Shown here one piece after another: positions 8,261-17,498 of a stretch of 63,681 nt of DNA. The DNA is from Gammaproteobacteria bacterium (lineage in GTDB: Bacteria > Pseudomonadota > Gammaproteobacteria > Steroidobacterales > GCA-2729495): positions 1-63,681 of the forward strand of contig JAJRUG010000173.1 of the NCBI GenBank assembly GCA_024277915.1, written 5' to 3'. The notes under the pieces are model-generated. The model was given only the letters and a program-made list of their open reading frames with translations, was not told the DNA's origin and did not search any database. Numbering within the stretch: the stretch's first letter is position 1; the number at the start of each line of letters is the position of its first letter. The position numbers and the translations under genes are program-made.

Positions 8261-10807
8261 ATGGCAAGTTTTAATCGGAGAGATTTTGTTAAAGGTGGCC
8301 TCTATGCCGCTCCACTAGCGATTTTGCCCTTCTCCATTCGTCAGCCGGTGTTTGCCGCGCTGGAAATGAAAGCAGGGCATTCGTGGGAAGACAACCTGCG
8401 CGTCCTGTTCAAGGGTGAAAAGGTAATTCGTACGGTCAACCTGCCCAATTGCACGGGCTCCTGTGGATGGAATGTATACGTGCGGGACGGGATTGTTCAT
8501 CGGGCCGAGCCGCCCGAAGACTACCCGGACGACGAATACAACCCGCGTGGTTGTATGAAAGGGCAAACTTACCACCGGCGAGTGTACGGCCCGAACCGTG
8601 TGAAGTTTCCTATGAAGCGCGTCGGTGCCCGGGGGCAGGGTCTGTGGAAACGGATCACCTGGGATGAGGCGTTTGATTTTATCACTGCGGAGATCAAACG
8701 GATCTCGGAAAAGTACGGGTCGGAAACCGTCTGGGTTTATCCGCCGGTTCCGGCTACCGGACTCGTGAAGCAGGGCGCCGGCTTCCGCTTCGCCTCGGTA
8801 AATCGTTTCGGTATCGGTACTTTCTACAACTGGTACGGAGATCTGCCTTTAGCACATCCCATCACATGGAACGTTCAGACGGAGGAACACGAATTTCTGG
8901 ACATGCTGAATACCAGGTACTGCATCATATGGGGCAGCGATATGATGCAGACACGTATTCCCGATGCACATTTCATCACCGACATTCGAGCCAAGGGTGT
9001 CAAGACTGTCTATATTTCGCCTTATTACGATCCGACGGCGGCGATGGTTGACGAGTGGGTGCGGCCCCGCCAGGGAACGGACGCGGCGCTGGCCATGGGG
9101 CTCTGCCATGTCGTGGTGAATAAGGGTCTCGCTAAGGATGACCACCTCAGAAAGACCACCTGCGGACCGCTGCTGGTTCGTGGCGATAACCAGAAATATC
9201 TCAAGGAAGCCGATCTCCGTGACGGTGGTGACGCCAAGAAGTTCATGGTCTGGGATCCCGATATCAGTGTCGCGGTCGTTGATGAGTATTTCAGCGACAA
9301 GCCTGCCTTGACCGGTACTTACACGGTCACTCTGGCGAATGGCAGCCGGATTAATTGCTCGACGGCCCACAGCCTGTTCCTGAAAAAACTCGAACAATAT
9401 GACCCGAAGACGGTCGCGGAAATCACGGGCATCAAAGCGGTTGACATTGAGCGGCTGGCTGTCGAATATGCACAAAACGCGCCTGCTTCCATATGGACGG
9501 GAACGGGCATTAATCACTGGTACCACGGTGATTTGATGGGCAGAGCCGTGATCGCGCTGACTGTTCTGACCGGAAATGTTGGTGAGCACGGCGGCGGCGT
9601 CAGCCCCTGGGCCGGTCAATACAAGATGCGCATCAAGCCGGCTGATTGGTTCTTCCCGCGGAAGGAGGAGGGCAAGGCTGATCGCTACCGGCCGGTGCCT
9701 CTGGACACTTCATACGTTGTGCATGGCCCGACCGATACCATGGCGAACCGGGACAAACTCTGGCGCCAGATACGGTGCATCTGGGCGGCGGGCGGCAACC
9801 TGCTGGGACAGGCATCGGACCAGAGCAAGTTAATACGGGAAATACTGCCGAAAATCGAATTGATCGTCAGCCCTGAGATCGAAATGAGTGGTACCGCGCA
9901 GCTCGCGGACATCGTTCTGCCGGTCTGCAGCTGGTACGAATTGCCGATGGATATCACGACGACGCCGGCGCATCCGTATATCCAGCTTGTCGAAGGGTCG
10001 ATCAAATCGATGTACGAAGCCAAGACGGACCTGGAGATCTACTATGAGATCTGCCGGCGCCTGGGCACGGCTGACCGGTTCAAATTCAAAGACCCGGAAA
10101 AAGCGGTGGACTACCTGTTGAAGACTGGCGGGCCGCAGGTGGAGGGCATTACCCTGGAACGGCTGAAGAAGGAGCGGGTGATTCGGGTGAATTCCCCGAC
10201 CACGCCCTTTGTTCCTTTCTACGAAGAGGTGCGTGGCAAGCGCCCGTTCCGGACCGCTTCCGGACGGCAGGAGCTTTACAAGGATGAAGACCGTTTCATC
10301 GAGTATGGCGAGCAGTTGCCGACTCACAAAGAACCGCATGCTGCGACGCCGTATGGCCGCTCGATGGAATGGCACGAAGCCAAGATGCACCGCAATCCGG
10401 ACTTCGAGAAATACCCGCTGTACTACCTGTCGCGCCACACACGCTGGTCGGTGCATTCTTCCTGGCGGACCGAGAATGAGGTAACCAGGCTGGACGATAT
10501 CGGCGAGCCTTTGCTGGAGTTCAACCCGGAAGAAGCCGCGAAACGGGATATCGAGGCCGGCGACTGGGTGATCGCATATAACCAGCACGGCCAGGTTCAG
10601 GCCCGGGCCAAGCTCAGAGAATCCGTACCGCCCGGAGCCGTGGTGATCTACTTCGGGTGGCATGCTCAGCAGGTGCAGCAGGGACATTGGAATTCCCTGA
10701 CGCACAACCCGATTAACCCCATACATGAAATCTACTTCAAGCCCAATTTTTGGGGACCGGTATGCGGCCACTTCGACCAGTTGTGCGAAATCAGGAAAGT
10801 CAGCTAG
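8261..10807 (+). CDS. Type II DMSO-reductase-family molybdopterin oxidoreductase, catalytic subunit (not PcrA)
   Basis: 848 residues, start ATG 8261 (GAGGG at 8250-8254). Twin-arginine signal NRRDFVKGG, so folded and exported to the periplasm. It is a type II (Nar/Pcr/Clr/Ser-like) enzyme: TFYNWYGDLP contains the Asp194 molybdenum ligand, and GTGINHWY has the Trp found in PcrA and NarG. The segment after Asp194 reads more like NarG (LPLAHPITW) than PcrA. The FS0 iron-sulfur site is Asn60-x3-Cys64-x3-Cys68-x29-Cys98; other type II enzymes have His or Cys at the first place, so Asn is unusual. At 848 residues it is shorter than NarG (about 1240) and PcrA (about 930). It sits between cld and its own Fe-S and TorD genes. 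Possible substrates are chlorate, nitrate or another oxyanion; the sequence does not decide. Confidence 0.85.
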   Translation: MASFNRRDFVKGGLYAAPLAILPFSIRQPVFAALEMKAGHSWEDNLRVLFKGEKVIRTVNLPNCTGSCGWNVYVRDGIVHRAEPPEDYPDDEYNPRGCMKGQTYHRRVYGPNRVKFPMKRVGARGQGLWKRITWDEAFDFITAEIKRISEKYGSETVWVYPPVPATGLVKQGAGFRFASVNRFGIGTFYNWYGDLPLAHPITWNVQTEEHEFLDMLNTRYCIIWGSDMMQTRIPDAHFITDIRAKGVKTVYISPYYDPTAAMVDEWVRPRQGTDAALAMGLCHVVVNKGLAKDDHLRKTTCGPLLVRGDNQKYLKEADLRDGGDAKKFMVWDPDISVAVVDEYFSDKPALTGTYTVTLANGSRINCSTAHSLFLKKLEQYDPKTVAEITGIKAVDIERLAVEYAQNAPASIWTGTGINHWYHGDLMGRAVIALTVLTGNVGEHGGGVSPWAGQYKMRIKPADWFFPRKEEGKADRYRPVPLDTSYVVHGPTDTMANRDKLWRQIRCIWAAGGNLLGQASDQSKLIREILPKIELIVSPEIEMSGTAQLADIVLPVCSWYELPMDITTTPAHPYIQLVEGSIKSMYEAKTDLEIYYEICRRLGTADRFKFKDPEKAVDYLLKTGGPQVEGITLERLKKERVIRVNSPTTPFVPFYEEVRGKRPFRTASGRQELYKDEDRFIEYGEQLPTHKEPHAATPYGRSMEWHEAKMHRNPDFEKYPLYYLSRHTRWSVHSSWRTENEVTRLDDIGEPLLEFNPEEAAKRDIEAGDWVIAYNQHGQVQARAKLRESVPPGAVVIYFGWHAQQVQQGHWNSLTHNPINPIHEIYFKPNFWGPVCGHFDQLCEIRKVS

Positions 10808-10826
10808 GGTCTGAGGAGATAGAGTG

Positions 10827-11693
10827 ATGTCGGAAGAACTTTGGCAAAAATATTACGGCAGGCCGAATGCAACCTACGAAAACAAGGTTCAGTACGGCAT
10901 GTTGATTGATATCAACAAGTGCATCGGCTGCCATACGTGCACGATCGCTTGCAAGACGACCTGGACGGACGGACAGGGCCAGGAGGACATGTACTGGAAT
11001 AATGTCAATACCAAGCCATTCGGAGAGTATCCGCGAAAGAGTAACGTCACCGACCCGTCCGGCTATGACTACAGTCACTCGAACCTTTACCAGGATGTAC
11101 CGAAGGGGAAGTATCCGGACCTTTGGCAGTTCTACCTGCCGCGGCCATGCAACCAGTGCGCGCGACCAGCCTGTCTGCCCGCTTGCCCGACAAGTTCCAT
11201 CTACAAGAATGAGAATGGAGTCGTCCTTATCGATCAGGATACCTGCGAGGGCTACCAGAACTGCATAAAGGCTTGTCCCTACGACAAGATCTACTTCAAT
11301 AAATTCACCCAGACCTCACAGAAGTGTATTTTCTGTTTTCCCCTGGTGGAGAACGGCCAGGAACCGCAATGTGTCAAGAGTTGTGTGGGCAAAGCCCGGA
11401 GCTTCGGTGATCTGATGGATCCGGACAGCACGATTTCGAAGCTCATTCGTGATCCGTCGCTGGGTGCCAGGCCCTACAAACCCGAACGCAAGTTTGGTGC
11501 CGGCCACCGAACGACATCCACGGGGCCGCGGCGTCAATACCGGGCAGACTTCGGGACCATTCCGTCGGTTTGGTATGTCTTGCCGAAGAACGTGCCCGAA
11601 AAGGAACTGGAGAAGTACTTCGGGTTCGCGATGAAAGGGCTGCTCGCAGAGCCTCATACGCCTGAAGCACCCATCAAGATGAAGCACATCTAG
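10827..11693 (+). CDS. Four-cluster iron-sulfur subunit of the first type II reductase
   Basis: 288 residues, start ATG 10827 with GAGGA at 10813-10817. No signal peptide; such subunits ride out with their Tat-tagged partner. Four Cys groups are visible: CIGCHTCTIACK, CNQCARPACLPACP, CEGYQNCIKACP and CIFCF...CVKSCVG. In the third group the second Cys is replaced by Tyr, as Trp replaces it in NarH and Lys in PcrB; that cluster is therefore probably [3Fe-4S] and the others [4Fe-4S]. It would pass electrons from a periplasmic cytochrome c to the molybdenum subunit encoded 20 bp upstream. It is related to but clearly distinct from pcrB in this same locus. Confidence 0.88.
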   Translation: MSEELWQKYYGRPNATYENKVQYGMLIDINKCIGCHTCTIACKTTWTDGQGQEDMYWNNVNTKPFGEYPRKSNVTDPSGYDYSHSNLYQDVPKGKYPDLWQFYLPRPCNQCARPACLPACPTSSIYKNENGVVLIDQDTCEGYQNCIKACPYDKIYFNKFTQTSQKCIFCFPLVENGQEPQCVKSCVGKARSFGDLMDPDSTISKLIRDPSLGARPYKPERKFGAGHRTTSTGPRRQYRADFGTIPSVWYVLPKNVPEKELEKYFGFAMKGLLAEPHTPEAPIKMKHI

Positions 11694-11702
11694 GAGATTC
11701 GG

Positions 11703-12431
11703 ATGGTCGCCACCACTTCTGTATCACGTGAGATAGACAAGGGATTGGAATCTCCCGCGGGTGAGTTGTTCCATTTCTTCAGTTCTGCATTCTATTATCC
11801 GGAGGAGAGCATCTGGGGGTGGCTACCCAGCTCTCAGGGGAAGCACGATCTGCTCGGTACGCTGGGCAGGCTCGCCGGCAGCGATGGGCTCGTTGCGACG
11901 GTTCAGCTCCTGATGGACGAGGTGGCAGTCCTCGGGCAGGATCTTTCCTTCGAAACGATCGAGGCGGCATACATTGCGATGTTCGCCTGTGGTTATCCGC
12001 GGGTGCTATGCCCCCCCTACGGTTCTCTGTATACCGCACCGGACGAGGACAAGCGTCTCGAGGGAATGATCGCTGTCAAGACATTCTATGAAGCCTGTGG
12101 TGTGGTCATCACCGATAATTTCAGGGATCTGCCGGATCACGTCTGCGTCGAATTCGAGTTTCTCCAGTACATGGCCTATGAAATAGCCCGGACGCAGGCG
12201 TCCGGGGACAGTGGCCTGGAAAGAATCGTGGCCCGGCATACTCTGGATTTTCTCGATCAGTACGCTGTCGGGCTTCTCGACGGTATGTCGAAGGCAGCGG
12301 CGGGAATTGCGACGCGGAATATCTACTGCCCACTCATCGAGGTGGCAGCTAGTGTTACAAAACACTATCGCGACTCGCTGATCATTTTGGTTAATGACCT
12401 GGCTGACTCAGCAGAGGGTGATGAAGCATGA
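11703..12431 (+). CDS. TorD/DmsD-family chaperone for the first type II reductase
   Basis: 242 residues, cytosolic, mostly helical, no signal. It starts 10 bp after the Fe-S gene (TAGGAGATTCGG before the ATG) and overlaps the next cytochrome gene by 4 bp. The pattern (FFSSAFYYPEES near residue 25; LCPPYGSLY near 100; a central FYEACGVVITDNFRDLPDHV and EFEFLQYMAYEIA) is that of the TorD-like family, which binds Tat signals and helps insert the molybdenum cofactor. Order alpha-beta-TorD is the same as in chlorate (clrABD) and selenate reductase operons. A second, different TorD protein (pcrD) serves PcrA, so each catalytic subunit appears to have its own chaperone. Confidence 0.8.
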   Translation: MVATTSVSREIDKGLESPAGELFHFFSSAFYYPEESIWGWLPSSQGKHDLLGTLGRLAGSDGLVATVQLLMDEVAVLGQDLSFETIEAAYIAMFACGYPRVLCPPYGSLYTAPDEDKRLEGMIAVKTFYEACGVVITDNFRDLPDHVCVEFEFLQYMAYEIARTQASGDSGLERIVARHTLDFLDQYAVGLLDGMSKAAAGIATRNIYCPLIEVAASVTKHYRDSLIILVNDLADSAEGDEA

Positions 12432-12847
12432 AGCAGAAATTGAAACATACAGCTATGACTGTTAGTGCGCTGCTTTTTGGCATGTCGATATATGGGTGTA
12501 TGGCTGCGGACCCCGAATGGGAAGCAGCTAATCCAAAATTGGAGACTTCTGGTGGAGCGGTCTCGGTAGAGCGCGGCCAGAAAGTATTCGAAGTGCACTG
12601 CGTGCAGTGCCACGGCAAGTCCGGCGAGGGCGATGGTTCCATGTCGTATAGCTGGAGAGATGGCCAATATATCCCCAATCTGGCCGATGCGGCGTTTATC
12701 AAGGCTCGCTCGAAAGAAATCCCGGTAAGCATCCGGGAGGGGCGCAATGTGCTGCCCGCGCCGTTCGTAGTGATGCCCCAGTTCAAATACATCCTGTCGA
12801 ACGAAGATGTCAGCAGTGTCATCAAATACATCAATACACTGGATTAA
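12428..12847 (+). CDS. Periplasmic monoheme cytochrome c
   Basis: 139 residues. The hydrophobic N-terminal signal ends near YGCMAADP; the Cys may be a lipobox (IYGC). One heme site, CVQCH at about residues 58-62, and a likely distal Met in the C-terminal half (VVMPQF, about 118-122). It overlaps the TorD gene by 4 bp (ATGA) and is followed 25 bp later by pcrA. It is the likely electron donor to one or both reductases, replacing the heme b gamma subunit of chlorate and selenate reductases. Which partner it serves cannot be told from sequence. Confidence 0.83.
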   Translation: MKQKLKHTAMTVSALLFGMSIYGCMAADPEWEAANPKLETSGGAVSVERGQKVFEVHCVQCHGKSGEGDGSMSYSWRDGQYIPNLADAAFIKARSKEIPVSIREGRNVLPAPFVVMPQFKYILSNEDVSSVIKYINTLD

Positions 12848-12872
12848 TGTTACCTGAACAGGAGATCCTGAA

Positions 12873-15668
12873 ATGCCAAGATCGACACGTAGAATGTTCC
12901 TCAGAGCCGCCGGTGCCGGCTGCCTGGCAGCTGCTTTTGGTGGCAGCTTTGCATTCAAGACTTTAGCGGCCGCGCAGGACCCCAATGCGCAGTATGAGTA
13001 TACCGGCTGGGAAAACCTGCACCGGAACGAGTGGACCTGGGACAAAAAAACCCGTGGCGCTCATCTGATCAACTGCACCGGCGCCTGTCCCCACTTCGTC
13101 TACTCGAAAGACGGCGTGGTGCTGCGTGAGGAACCGTCGAAAGATATTCCTGTCTTCAGTGGAATTCCCGAATACAATCCACGCGGCTGCAACAAGGGTG
13201 CCTGTGCCGCAGACTATATGTACGGCCCGCATCGCATCAAATACCCGTTGATCCGAACGGGCGAGCGTGGTGAAGGTAAATGGCGCCGTGCTTCATGGGA
13301 CGAAGCGCTGGAGATGATCGCCGACAAGGTCATTGATACAATCCGCGACCACTCCGCTGACTGCATCAGTGTATTTTCGCCGGTACCGGCGGTGGCACCG
13401 ATATCTTTCTCCGCCGGCCACCGTTTCGCACATTTCATCGGCGCCCATACTCATACCTTTTTCGACTGGTACGGGGATCAGCCCACGGGGACCGTCCAGG
13501 CACTCGGTATCCAGGGCGACAGTTGTGAGACGGCCGATTGGTACAACGCCCGGATGATCATTACCTGGGGCTCCAATCCGTTGACGACACGTATCCCGGA
13601 TGCTCATTATCTGGCTGAAGCGGCGATGAACGGAACCAAGCTGGTCAGCATCTCCCCCGACTACAACGCCACCTCCATCAAGGCCGATCAATGGATCCAC
13701 CCCAAGCCCGGAACCGACGCGGCATTAGGGCTGGGCATGGCTTACGTCATCATCAAGAAAGGCCTGTACGATGCACAAAACCTGAAGGAACAGACCGACA
13801 TGCCGTTCCTGGTGCGTACCGACAACGGGCGTTACCTGCGCGAGGTTGACATGGTCGACAGCGGTTCCGATGCCATGTTCTACAGCTGGGATACCAGAAC
13901 CAGGAAACCGGTGAAGATGAAGGGCAGTTGGGGTGAGCAACCGGAAAAGAAACCTCCGATTCAACCGCCGTTTTTCGGCCGTAACACACTGACTTTCCCC
14001 AAGGGTTATCTGGAACTTGGGGATCTCGATCCGGCGCTGGAAGGAACCTTCAAAGTGAAGCTCAAAGACGGGAGCAGGGTTGAGGTTCGTCCGGTCTTCG
14101 CCAACTACAAAGATCGAATCATGAAGGACTACTCGCCCAGGCAGGCTAGCGCCATTACCGGTGTCAATGCGGCAGTAATCACGAAGCTGGCCACGGACTA
14201 TGCGACGATCACTCCGTCGATGATCATTACCGGAGCCGGCACCAATCATTGGTATTACAGCGACGTTAACTTTCGGGTTTTCCACTTCCTGTCGGCGCTG
14301 ACGGCCAGTGATGGTCGCAACGGTGGCGGTGTCCAGCATTACATCGGGCAGTGGAAGCCGGTGCCCCTTCCGGGTGTTGGCGCGCTGTCCTTCCCCCGCG
14401 GTGGTAACAAGCACCGGTTTTGCCAGACTACTATCTGGTCTTACTATCACAGCGAAGTCTATGATGCCATGGAGAATGCGGATATTGATACGGCAGCCTT
14501 CCTGAACGAAAGTCTGAGCACGGGGCAAATGCCACTTTATCCGCGCGATGGCCGTGACCCCAAGGTGTTCCTCTGCTATCGGGGTAATTTCCTCAACCAG
14601 GCCAAAGGCCAGAAATACATGCTCCGCAACCTGTGGCCGAAGCTGGAATTGATCGTCAATGCCAACTTCCGTATGGACACCACGGCACTGTATTCGGACA
14701 TCGTTCTGCCCTCGGCCCACTGGTATGAAAAGACCGACCTGAACATGTCCCATGAGCTCACGTTCCTCAAGATGACCGAAGCGGCGGTCAAGCCGCTGTG
14801 GGAATCGAAAACTGATTGGGAGATCTTCAGGCTGCTCTCCGAGAAAGTCGCGAAAGCGGCCGTCAAGAAAGGCTACGTCAAGTATTACGACGAACAGTTC
14901 AAATGGTCCCGCGACCTGTCTATGCTGCTCAGCGACTACACTGATAATGGCAAACTGGAGACAGATGTCGACGCGGTGGAGTTTTTCCTCAAGAAGGCTC
15001 CGCATACGAAAGGCATCACACTGGATACCCTGCGGGAAAAGGGTCCGCAACGCTTCAGGCTCAACTGGACATCTCCGATGAAGGAGGATCTTCCCTACAC
15101 GCCATTCCAGCACTTTGTCGACAGCAAGAAACCATGGCCAACCCTGACCGGTCGGCAGCAGTTTTTCATTGACCATCCGACCTTCTTTACCCTGGGTGTT
15201 GAACTGCCGGTTTACAAGGCGCCGATTGATGCGGATAAATACCCCTTGCGGTTCAATACTCCACACAGCCGTTATGGCATCCATTCAACGTGGAAGGATA
15301 ATACGCTGATGCTGCGCCTGCACAGGGGCGGGCCGCTGATCGAATTGTCGGTGGTAGAAGCCAGGGCCAGGGGTTTGAAGGATAATGACTGGGCCGAGGT
15401 CTGGAATGATCACGGGCGGATCATCGCCCGTGTGAAGATCCGTGCAGGCGAGCCGGCAGGACGCGTCTCGATGAACCACACGCCGGAGTTATATCAGGAC
15501 ATGATAGAAGGCGGTTCGCAGAGTGTTTTACCGATCCGGATGAACCCTACAAGTCTCGTTGGCAACTATGGCCACCTGAAATTCAAACCGAATTACTATG
15601 GGCCTGGTGGCGTCAATCGCGACACTCGCGTTGAGGTAAAACGCTATCTTGGCGCTGTTCCTGGTTGA
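12873..15668 (+). CDS. pcrA: Perchlorate reductase, catalytic (alpha) subunit
   Basis: 931 residues with AGGAG 8 bp before the ATG. Periplasmic molybdenum enzyme reducing perchlorate to chlorate and chlorate to chlorite. Twin-arginine signal STRRMFLRAAG. FS0 ligands His64, Cys68, Cys72 and Cys106 (LINCTGAC ... NPRGC). Asp202 in FFDWYGDQP is the Mo ligand. Long stretches agree with remembered Dechloromonas/Azospira PcrA: GWENLHR, ISFSAGHRFAH, GDLDPALEG, WLNQAKGQK-like RGNFLNQAKGQK, PVYKAPIDADKYP and GNYGHLKF. The length is right for PcrA (about 930). The aromatic gate described for PcrA (Phe, Tyr, Trp) is here Phe196, Phe197 and the Trp in NHWYY, so the Tyr is Phe. With pcrB, pcrC and pcrD following in order, the assignment is strong. 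Confidence 0.93.
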   Translation: MPRSTRRMFLRAAGAGCLAAAFGGSFAFKTLAAAQDPNAQYEYTGWENLHRNEWTWDKKTRGAHLINCTGACPHFVYSKDGVVLREEPSKDIPVFSGIPEYNPRGCNKGACAADYMYGPHRIKYPLIRTGERGEGKWRRASWDEALEMIADKVIDTIRDHSADCISVFSPVPAVAPISFSAGHRFAHFIGAHTHTFFDWYGDQPTGTVQALGIQGDSCETADWYNARMIITWGSNPLTTRIPDAHYLAEAAMNGTKLVSISPDYNATSIKADQWIHPKPGTDAALGLGMAYVIIKKGLYDAQNLKEQTDMPFLVRTDNGRYLREVDMVDSGSDAMFYSWDTRTRKPVKMKGSWGEQPEKKPPIQPPFFGRNTLTFPKGYLELGDLDPALEGTFKVKLKDGSRVEVRPVFANYKDRIMKDYSPRQASAITGVNAAVITKLATDYATITPSMIITGAGTNHWYYSDVNFRVFHFLSALTASDGRNGGGVQHYIGQWKPVPLPGVGALSFPRGGNKHRFCQTTIWSYYHSEVYDAMENADIDTAAFLNESLSTGQMPLYPRDGRDPKVFLCYRGNFLNQAKGQKYMLRNLWPKLELIVNANFRMDTTALYSDIVLPSAHWYEKTDLNMSHELTFLKMTEAAVKPLWESKTDWEIFRLLSEKVAKAAVKKGYVKYYDEQFKWSRDLSMLLSDYTDNGKLETDVDAVEFFLKKAPHTKGITLDTLREKGPQRFRLNWTSPMKEDLPYTPFQHFVDSKKPWPTLTGRQQFFIDHPTFFTLGVELPVYKAPIDADKYPLRFNTPHSRYGIHSTWKDNTLMLRLHRGGPLIELSVVEARARGLKDNDWAEVWNDHGRIIARVKIRAGEPAGRVSMNHTPELYQDMIEGGSQSVLPIRMNPTSLVGNYGHLKFKPNYYGPGGVNRDTRVEVKRYLGAVPG

Positions 15669-15729
15669 GGAACACCGCCGGTATTGTTCCACCTTGGATG
15701 AAGACGTCAACAATTAGAGGAATACCGCT

Positions 15730-16734
15730 ATGACGATGGAAGCAGTGAGCAAGCCGAAACGACAGTTGGCCTTCGTCACCGATCTGAATAAGTGCATCGG
15801 ATGTCAAACCTGTACGGTCGCGTGCAAGAGATTGTGGTCGGGGAACCCCGGTCAGGATTACATGTACTGGCGCAATGTCGAAACTGTGCCCGGCCTGGGC
15901 TATCCGAAAAACTGGACGAAAAAGGGCGGTGGCTTCAAGAACGATGAGCTGCAAAAAGGCAAGCGTCCGGGCTTGGGTGACTACGGCGTACCTTTCGAGT
16001 TCGAGTACGAGGAACGCCTGTTCAAGGGTGCCAAGGGGCGGGTCAAACCGAGTCCCAGCGCACGTTGGGCTCCCAACTGGGAAGATGACCAGGGTGCTGG
16101 TGATTTCCCGAACAACTACTATTTCTATCTGCCACGTATGTGCAATCACTGTGAGAAGCCTGCGTGCCTCGAAGCCTGCCCCAGCGATGCCATCTACAAG
16201 CGGATCGAAGATGGACTGGTTGTTGTCAATTTGGACAAATGCGACGGGAAGAAGGACTGCATCGAGGCTTGCCCCTATGCAAAGCCCTACTTCAACAGCG
16301 TGACCCAGCAAGCGAATAAGTGTTTCGGATGTTTCCCCCGCGTCGAGAAGGGTGTCGCGCCGGCCTGTGTCGCCCAATGTGTCGGCCGCGCCATGCATGT
16401 GGGCTTTCTCGACGATCCCGGCAGCTCCGTGCACAAGCTCGTGAATACCTGGAAGGTGGCTCTCCCTTTGTACGCAGAATTCGGCACCAAACCCAATGTA
16501 TTCTATGTTCCCCCGTTCCTGGGGCCGATGATGGAAGACGACATGGGGAAAACGAGCAGCGATAACAAGATTCCGCTGGCGCTGCTCGAAAAGATGTTCG
16601 GCAGCGAAGTCAAAAATGTGCTTGCGTTACTGAGCAAGGAGCGCGCCCGCAAGGCAAAGAATAAGCCTTCCGACCTGATGGATGTTCTCATCGGTCAGCG
16701 CTCGGCCGACATGATGATTGATCCCCTGACCTGA
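15730..16734 (+). CDS. pcrB: Perchlorate reductase, iron-sulfur (beta) subunit
   Basis: 334 residues, matching the size of known PcrB. Carries electrons from the cytochrome c subunit to the FS0 cluster of PcrA in the periplasm. Cys groups: CIGCQTCTVACK, CNHCEKPACLEACP, CDGKKDCIEACP and CFGCF...CVAQCVG. The third group has Lys at the position of one Cys, typical of the [3Fe-4S] site in NarH/PcrB proteins. The insertion between the first and second groups (about residues 35-140) is characteristic of the Nar/Pcr type. No signal peptide. GAGGA lies just before the start; a second ATG two codons later is possible. It is 60 bp after pcrA and directly precedes pcrC. Confidence 0.92.
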   Translation: MTMEAVSKPKRQLAFVTDLNKCIGCQTCTVACKRLWSGNPGQDYMYWRNVETVPGLGYPKNWTKKGGGFKNDELQKGKRPGLGDYGVPFEFEYEERLFKGAKGRVKPSPSARWAPNWEDDQGAGDFPNNYYFYLPRMCNHCEKPACLEACPSDAIYKRIEDGLVVVNLDKCDGKKDCIEACPYAKPYFNSVTQQANKCFGCFPRVEKGVAPACVAQCVGRAMHVGFLDDPGSSVHKLVNTWKVALPLYAEFGTKPNVFYVPPFLGPMMEDDMGKTSSDNKIPLALLEKMFGSEVKNVLALLSKERARKAKNKPSDLMDVLIGQRSADMMIDPLT

Positions 16735-16755
16735 GGCGGATTGGAGCAGCACCGA

Positions 16756-17463
16756 GTGAGCTTCTTGCAAACACTGGTAGCGGTGTCGGCGATCTGTATT
16801 TTGTCGTCGGCTCCCTTGATAGTAGTTGCGGATACACCACAGTTCGAGGGCTACAAGGTTTGCACCAAGTGCCACGATACCCACGAGCAACCTTGGCGGG
16901 ATACTGCTCACGCCAAGGCATTCATCTCCCTTAAGGCCGGCTCCAGGCGTGAAGCCAAGCTAAAAGCCATGCTGGACCCGGACAAAGACTACACAGCCGA
17001 TCCCGACTGCCTCGGGTGCCACACCACGGGTTACGGGAAGCCCGGCGGTTACGTCGATGATCTGCCTAAAGCCCGGGCCAGACGATTGATTGGCGTCGGT
17101 TGCGAGTCTTGTCACGGTCCCGGTAGCGTGTATCGGGAAATACACGGTGATGCGGAGCGCAGGCTGAAATTGGAGGCTGTATCGACGGACCGGAGCGTGC
17201 TGGTCGCGGCCGGCCAGTACTTTGACTTTGCAGAAGTCTGCGCAGGTTGTCACCTCAATTACGAGGGCTCCCCCTGGAAGGGTGCTGAAGCACCGTTCAC
17301 TTCATTTACCCCGGAGATTGATACCAGGTATGCCTTCGATTTCGAGACCGCAATTCGCAAAGACGCGATGCACGCCCACTTCAAGCTTTACGACGTATTC
17401 AAGGGGCAGCCGGTACCCTCGTTCCGCGAGGAATTCCAGGCTACAGCCGAAGAAATCGAATAA
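16756..17463 (+). CDS. pcrC: Perchlorate reductase-associated tetraheme cytochrome c
   Basis: 235 residues from GTG 16756 (GGAG at about 16743-16746); an upstream TTG at 16741 is an alternative. The N-terminal signal peptide ends near VVADT. Four heme motifs: CTKCHD, CLGCHT, CESCHG and CAGCHL, in the arrangement of the cytochrome c554-type family to which PcrC belongs. It would relay electrons from the membrane quinol dehydrogenase (encoded two genes on) to PcrAB in the periplasm. It lies 21 bp after pcrB, in the order pcrABCD known from Dechloromonas and Azospira. Confidence 0.88.
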   Translation: MSFLQTLVAVSAICILSSAPLIVVADTPQFEGYKVCTKCHDTHEQPWRDTAHAKAFISLKAGSRREAKLKAMLDPDKDYTADPDCLGCHTTGYGKPGGYVDDLPKARARRLIGVGCESCHGPGSVYREIHGDAERRLKLEAVSTDRSVLVAAGQYFDFAEVCAGCHLNYEGSPWKGAEAPFTSFTPEIDTRYAFDFETAIRKDAMHAHFKLYDVFKGQPVPSFREEFQATAEEIE

Positions 17464-17498
17464 GCTTATCCTTCTAAAGATTAGCGAGGAAATCATCA

